Both the position numbers and the translations under genes were made by a program. From assembly GCF_008629695.1 (NCBI RefSeq), contig NZ_VWSH01000001.1, forward strand, positions 957,990-1,021,989: 64,000 bases of DNA, given 5' to 3'. This document shows positions 60,058-64,000 of this stretch, piece after piece; position 1 is the stretch's first letter, and each line of letters begins with the position of its first letter. This stretch comes from Taibaiella lutea (GTDB lineage: Bacteria > Bacteroidota > Bacteroidia > Chitinophagales > Chitinophagaceae). The notes under the pieces were generated by a model that searched no databases, had not been told where the DNA came from, and saw nothing but the letters and a program-made list of their open reading frames with translations.

Positions 60058-60083
60058 AAGCCTCCTGATAAATCAGGAGGCTT
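60058..60083 (-). terminator. Terminator after the lipoprotein gene
   Basis: AAGCCTCCTGAT and its exact complement flank AA; A's on the left become U's on the minus strand. It is 20 bp past the stop at 60104. Confidence 0.85.
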
Positions 60084-60103
60084 AATATTATTCAGCAAAT
60101 AGA

Positions 60104-60862
60104 TTAATTATTTTCTACTGCTTTCAAAATTACTTCATAACCTTTACGGAAACCACTGCCACCGCTACCGCCTATTTTAGGCTGAAATTCCCAATAAGTC
60201 CTTTTACGGTAAATCATCCCGACGTTATAAGCATACACTTCCTGAGCATAATTCTTATAAGCATAAGCTGTAGAATCTTCATCCGGATTGTTTAAGGAAT
60301 CATCAATCTGATTAACCGTTACTGTATTGTTATAAACCTTTGCAGGTGTAGTATTGTAATCAGTATTGAAATTAGCGTAGGTATAAACCCATTTATCATT
60401 ACCAAACTCTTTAGTATAATCCTGATCGTCAATCGGAATCATAGCATTACCATTCCATGTTACACCGTTACTTACCGGAAAAACCATTTTAATAAATTTC
60501 ACATTACGTTCTTCCATTACAACATTATTATCAGATGGTGTAACGTAAATCACGCTGCTCGGCTCGAAAGGATCGGTGTTATTGGCGCGTCTTTCTACAT
60601 CAATTCTGTATGCCAGCCGGCCTTCATGTTCCGTATCGCGGAATGTATCAACTGTAGTATAACGCAATTGGCCCTGATAATAGAATATCTTTTCTTCGTG
60701 ATCATCCCAAATGGTAGAATCGTAGTTATAGATGATATATTTACCTATTTCAGTAGGATAAAAATTATTACCCTTATTTATATCAGAAAGACTGGTCGTT
60801 TCCTTCTTACAGGAAAATAGTCCAACAGTAATCAAAAAAACAGGTAGTATTAATTTGCGCAT
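60104..60862 (-). CDS. Lipoprotein of unknown function (252 aa)
   Basis: A lipoprotein signal (ITVGLFSC, Cys18) followed by KKETTSLSDINKGNNFYPTE and a beta-rich body: GKYIIYNYDSTIWDDHEEKI, LAYRIDVERRANNTDPFEPS and KWVYTYANFNTDYNTTPAKV. The C-terminus is Gly-rich (QPKIGGSGGSGFRKGYEVIL). No family is recognised, though similar lipoproteins are common in Bacteroidota. It probably lies on the periplasmic or outer face of the outer membrane. Monocistronic, with its own terminator. Confidence 0.75.
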   Translation of the reverse strand: MRKLILPVFLITVGLFSCKKETTSLSDINKGNNFYPTEIGKYIIYNYDSTIWDDHEEKIFYYQGQLRYTTVDTFRDTEHEGRLAYRIDVERRANNTDPFEPSSVIYVTPSDNNVVMEERNVKFIKMVFPVSNGVTWNGNAMIPIDDQDYTKEFGNDKWVYTYANFNTDYNTTPAKVYNNTVTVNQIDDSLNNPDEDSTAYAYKNYAQEVYAYNVGMIYRKRTYWEFQPKIGGSGGSGFRKGYEVILKAVENN

Positions 60863-61008
60863 AGTTCATTTTGTTTTTAGGTGCTTTGACCAAAAAGCCT
60901 TGAATGTAAAACGGACGTAAGATAAAAAATATTTTTCCCATTTGAAAACATTTTTTAACCTACGTCCGAAAAATTATCAATTAAATTTTAAAAGTCGGAG
61001 CAAACGTA

Positions 61009-62109
61009 CTATCCTTTCATACCTGCCCGTATAATTCCGCCTGCAATCACATCATCGCCTTCATAAAAAACAGCAGACTGGCCGGGCGCTATACCTTTTA
61101 CATCTTCATAAAAATGCACTTTAACTTCAGCACCCTCTGTATGCAAATGGCTTAAAGCTCCGGAATCCTTATATCTTATTTTAGTGGTGACTTCCATACC
61201 TTGCGGAATAGTGTCGTACTTAATCATATTAATGCCTCCAACGGTCATGATATTCTGATCCAGTTCATGCATATCGCCCAAAACAACAGTGTTGGTTTCA
61301 GGAATAATTTTAGTTACAAAAACGGGGCGCCCCATGGCTATATCCAGGCCTTTCCGCTGACCAATGGTATAAAAAGGGTAACCTTTGTGTTTACCAACGA
61401 TACTTCCATCGGCCAATACAAAATTACCGCCGTTCACTCTTTCTTCCAGTCCTTCCACATTGCGTTTCAGGAACCCACGGTAATCATTATCAGGCACAAA
61501 GCAAATTTCATAGCTTTCTGCCTTCTTCGACAATTCCGGATAACCCATGTCCAGAGCTATCTGACGCACTTCTGTTTTCAGATAATCGCCTAACGGATAA
61601 ATACTCCTGCTTAAACAATCCTGTCCCAGCCCCCAAAGCACGTAACTCTGATCTTTGGTTAAATCTTTTGCTTTCGAAAGTATGAAACGTTCATTTTCTT
61701 CACGCACTTTTACATAATGTCCCGTTGCTATGAAATCACAATCCAATGCATTGGCACGCTTCAGCAATGCAGACCATTTAATGTGCGTGTTACAAAGTAC
61801 ACAAGGGTTAGGGGTACGTCCGGCTATATATTCATCAATAAAATTTTCGATTACGGCACCACCAAATTCCTCCCTGATATCAATTACATAATGCGGAAAT
61901 CCGTGCTGCACTGCCGCCTGGCGCGCATCATTGAAAGAATCCAGATTACAACAACCTGTTTCTTTACGGCTGCCGCCGGCAGAGGCATAATCCCATGTCT
62001 TCATGGTAACGCCCACCACTTCATAACCTTGTTGATTCAACATCAAGGCTGTAACGGTACTATCTATACCACCGCTCATCGCTACTAATACTTTTCCGTT
62101 GCGGCTCAT
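61009..62109 (-). CDS. mnmA: tRNA-specific 2-thiouridylase
   Basis: 366 aa. The PP-loop is SGGIDS (residues 12-17) in VLVAMSGGIDSTVTALML. Catalytic Cys residues are in NPCVLCNTHIKW and ESYEICFVPDNDYRG. FIATGHYVKV, KDLTKDQSYVLWGLGQDCLS and GHKGYPFYTIGQRKGL complete the family pattern. The enzyme makes s2U34 in tRNA-Lys, Glu and Gln using sulfur relayed from IscS. The ATG is 63 bp downstream of a TAACTTTG -7 box. Confidence 0.95.
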   Translation of the reverse strand: MSRNGKVLVAMSGGIDSTVTALMLNQQGYEVVGVTMKTWDYASAGGSRKETGCCNLDSFNDARQAAVQHGFPHYVIDIREEFGGAVIENFIDEYIAGRTPNPCVLCNTHIKWSALLKRANALDCDFIATGHYVKVREENERFILSKAKDLTKDQSYVLWGLGQDCLSRSIYPLGDYLKTEVRQIALDMGYPELSKKAESYEICFVPDNDYRGFLKRNVEGLEERVNGGNFVLADGSIVGKHKGYPFYTIGQRKGLDIAMGRPVFVTKIIPETNTVVLGDMHELDQNIMTVGGINMIKYDTIPQGMEVTTKIRYKDSGALSHLHTEGAEVKVHFYEDVKGIAPGQSAVFYEGDDVIAGGIIRAGMKG

Positions 62110-62172
62110 TTTTATTTAGACATTAGATGTTAAATATTAGGTATCAGACATTGTAAAATATCTGAGAAGGCG

Positions 62173-62180
62173 CAAAGTTA
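62173..62180 (-). promoter_or_regulatory. Candidate -7 element (TAACTTTG) for mnmA
   Basis: Exact TAnnTTTG followed by CGC on the minus strand, 63 bp upstream of the mnmA ATG. The leader between them carries TTAGATGTTA-type spacer repeats. No clear -33 box. Confidence 0.45.
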
Positions 62181-62237
62181 CACAATAAAATAAAAGGAGG
62201 GAAAATGTGTGGATTGGAAAAAACTATCGTGATGCTT

Positions 62238-63284
62238 TTAATTAAAATCTTCCGCCCTTAAGTCAGAAAATTTCTTTTTCCCGTTCAGGAAATATTGAAT
62301 GATAATACTCTTTTTGTAGATACCGGTTTTGCTTCTTACAGTTACCAATTCTTTATGAATCCTGCGCTTTTTATACCATTTCCCGAAGGTGAAGAAGAAA
62401 TTCCAATGCGCTTTAACAATGGCCAGTATATTATTTATTTTACCGCCGGCTAAAAACTGCAATGCGGCAATGCCATCCAGAATAAGCCTTAAAGGCAAAA
62501 GCCATAAGAGTTTGCCAGCACTTTCATTCTTTAATAAAAGTACCAGGCTATTGCGAAAATTATAGTAGGTTTTCTGAGGACTTCCGTAAGTAATGACGCT
62601 GCCGCCTACATGAAAGACTGTACTATCGGCAACATAACCAATATCGTATCCGGCATTTTTCATCCGCCAACAGACATCAATTTCTTCCATGTGGGCAAAT
62701 AAATCGGGATCAAGCCCGCCCAATTTGTGGTAAACATCAGCGCGGACTACAAAACAGCCGCCGGATGCCCAAAACAGGTCGTTCGTGCTGTCATTATATT
62801 GACCTTCGTCTTTTTCAAGGGTGGAAAAAATACGCCCGCGACAAAACAGATAACCCCATTTATCCATGAAACCACCTGCTGCGCCTGCGTATTCGAAGTA
62901 TTCTTTGTCTTTATAGTAACGGATTTTAGGCTGACAGGCAACCAGATTCTTATTGGTTTCCATTGCAGTATGAATTGCAGGAAACCAATTGTCTGTTACT
63001 TCAAAATCCGAACTTAATAAAATGTAGTATTTTGATTGAATTTGCTTCAATGCCTCTGCGTATCCCCAGGCAAAACCATGATTTTCCTTTAATTCTATTA
63101 ATTGTATATACGGAAAATGATGACGCACGTATTGGGCCGTATCATCAGGCGAAGCATGATCTACCACAATAACATCATAACCATCTTTAGCTTGTTCCAC
63201 TATTTTTGGCAGAAACAACTCGTGCCATTTACGGCTGTTATAGCTTAAAATGACAACTGCTGTGTCTTGTCGGGTAACAATCAT
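62238..63284 (-). CDS. Family 2 glycosyltransferase (rhamnosyltransferase-like)
   Basis: 348 aa. GT-A motifs: TAVVILSYNSRKWHELFLPK, VIVVDHASPDDTAQYVRHHF, LIELKENHGFAWGYAEALKQ, ILLSSDFEVTDNW (DxD position shows S-D-F-E) and GGCFVVRADVYHKLGGLDPD with EEIDVCWRMKNAGYDIGYV. This is the WsaE/rhamnosyl-type GT2 group, which adds sugars to O-antigen or exopolysaccharide. A C-terminal hydrophobic stretch (LLWLLPLRLILDGIAALQFL) may associate with the membrane. Confidence 0.86.
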   Translation of the reverse strand: MIVTRQDTAVVILSYNSRKWHELFLPKIVEQAKDGYDVIVVDHASPDDTAQYVRHHFPYIQLIELKENHGFAWGYAEALKQIQSKYYILLSSDFEVTDNWFPAIHTAMETNKNLVACQPKIRYYKDKEYFEYAGAAGGFMDKWGYLFCRGRIFSTLEKDEGQYNDSTNDLFWASGGCFVVRADVYHKLGGLDPDLFAHMEEIDVCWRMKNAGYDIGYVADSTVFHVGGSVITYGSPQKTYYNFRNSLVLLLKNESAGKLLWLLPLRLILDGIAALQFLAGGKINNILAIVKAHWNFFFTFGKWYKKRRIHKELVTVRSKTGIYKKSIIIQYFLNGKKKFSDLRAEDFN

Positions 63285-63299
63285 AAGATAGCCTCAATA

Positions 63300-63518
63300 T
63301 TATTGAGGAGTTTCGTATTCAGGATTGTAAAGAGAGCTTTTGTTGATTTTTACCTGATCGTTTGGGTGAAAGGAAGTTGTCCATAACTTATAGCATCCTG
63401 CCCAGGCAAAAATAAACATGCCGAAAAAGCCCATTAAGAAAAAGAATCTTGAGGTAGAGGTTTTCGACGTTCTGATGTCTAATTCGTCGTCAATAAGTGG
63501 GATATTGTTATTTTCCAT
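63300..63518 (-). CDS. Small single-helix membrane protein (72 aa)
   Basis: ATG at 63518 (MENNNIPLIDDELDIRTSKT); a longer in-frame reading from 63599 adds 27 residues that overlap the queA leader and lack support. One hydrophobic helix (FFFLMGFFGMFIFAWAGCYK) is followed by a short periplasmic tail (LWTTSFHPNDQVKINKSSLY). 15 bp upstream of the GT2 gene on the same strand. Not recognised; the role is unknown. Confidence 0.65.
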   Translation of the reverse strand: MENNNIPLIDDELDIRTSKTSTSRFFFLMGFFGMFIFAWAGCYKLWTTSFHPNDQVKINKSSLYNPEYETPQ

Positions 63519-63680
63519 TGAAAAAGCATTGCAAATTGAGAGCACAAAAGTAAGAGAATTTGGCAAAAAGTCTAATTTTTTTTCTCTTGTCAGCAACAAT
63601 TTAATTTCGGTTAAAACGTTCTTTTAAAAACCATTAGACCACCTTACAAAAACAATTAGATATTTTCAGTTTTTTCTTCT

Positions 63681-63688
63681 TATTTTTG
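63681..63688 (+). promoter_or_regulatory. Candidate -7 element (TATTTTTG) for queA
   Basis: Exact TAnnTTTG, 46 bp before the queA ATG, followed by CAAAC. No clear -33 box. Confidence 0.4.
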
Positions 63689-63734
63689 CAAACTTTTTTT
63701 CCTCACAAATTAAAATAGACATATCCTGTAAGAT

Positions 63735-64000
63735 ATGAAGTTATCCCAATTTAAGTTTGATCTCCCCATCAATCTGATCGCTCAGCATCCATCCAAACAA
63801 CGTGACGAAAGCCGTCTGATGGTTATCCATCGTGATACAGGCAAAATCGAACACAAGATCTTCAAAGATGTGATGAATTATTTTGAGGACAGAGATGTAA
63901 TGATTGTCAATAACACCAAAGTATTTCCGGCAAGACTTTATGGCCGCAAGGAAAAAACAGGTGCGCGCATCGAAGTATTTTTATTGCGCGAATTAAGTAA
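63735..64000 (+). CDS. queA: QueA, N-terminal fragment (runs off the window)
   Basis: ATG at 63735; 88 codons are visible and the frame is still open at base 64000. [40 protein letters not shown] and [20 protein letters not shown] are the opening of S-adenosylmethionine:tRNA ribosyltransferase-isomerase, which builds epoxyqueuosine from preQ1 at position 34 of tRNAs. Its divergent neighbour is the small membrane protein. Confidence 0.93.
   Translation, partial: MKLSQFKFDLPINLIAQHPSKQRDESRLMVIHRDTGKIEHKIFKDVMNYFEDRDVMIVNNTKVFPARLYGRKEKTGARIEVFLLRELS

Noticed and set aside
1-64000. tRNA or rRNA genes
   Set aside because: I looked for T-loop text (GGTTCRAnYC) with a matching acceptor stem in the gaps and found none; a tRNAscan-SE run would settle it.

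Overview
The window looks like a chromosomal segment of a member of the Bacteroidota, probably the Chitinophagales/Chitinophagaceae side (inference). The signs are: GC content near 40% by eye; AT-rich leaders with almost no Shine-Dalgarno sequences; TAnnTTTG-type -7 promoter elements; secreted proteins ending in type IX secretion (T9SS) type A or type B/CHU_C sorting domains; an ECF sigma/FecR/STN cluster; a LytTR two-component system; and the rpsU-xerC-hpf gene order. No rRNA, tRNA, transposase, prophage or CRISPR array was found.

Layout. 0-18.2 kb is mostly core genes: lon (partial), an outer-membrane barrel, DUF2461, DoxX, DUF4286, a YjjG-type phosphatase, gmhA, a YhcG-type PDDEXK nuclease, a GT4 glycosyltransferase, a LiaF-like membrane protein with a LytS/LytTR pair, an orphan ABC ATPase, a thioredoxin-like protein, pcm, a penicillin-binding-type hydrolase, a TgpA-like transglutaminase and an aldehyde dehydrogenase. 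18.2-38.8 kb holds an SGNH hydrolase, three tandem FKBP isomerases, NrnA, a GH18 lipoprotein with a 19-Asn tract, an asparaginase-like protein, purC, thrS, a DUF6922/AbiEii pair, rsmG, an ABC ATPase, BrkB, and sigma/FecR/STN. 38.8-39.3 kb is a gene-free repeat island. 40.9-47.1 kb is an accessory region of unrecognised proteins: a Cys-rich lipoprotein, a frameshifted 5'-nucleotidase, an XRE regulator, an internally duplicated protein beside a 21-bp minisatellite, and a two-gene block between 40-bp direct repeats. 47.1-49.1 kb is an arsenic operon (arsR, DUF6428, arsN1-like, a 41-aa membrane protein, arsC) with two putative ArsR operators. 49.2-64 kb returns to core genes: T9SS proteins, a PaaE-like reductase, an RsmI-like methylase, hpf, xerC, rpsU, tsaD, trmN6, mnmA, a GT2 glycosyltransferase and queA (partial).

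The most unusual structural signal is a set of near-perfect intergenic palindromes lying just past stop codons. They fall into three sequence classes built on the same plan (arm, then TTT or CTT, a 1-3 nt centre, then the complement). Within a class the arms change in a compensated way. One class is confined to the accessory and arsenic region. A second notable signal is the strong Shine-Dalgarno sequence in front of rpsU in a genome that otherwise seems not to use them.
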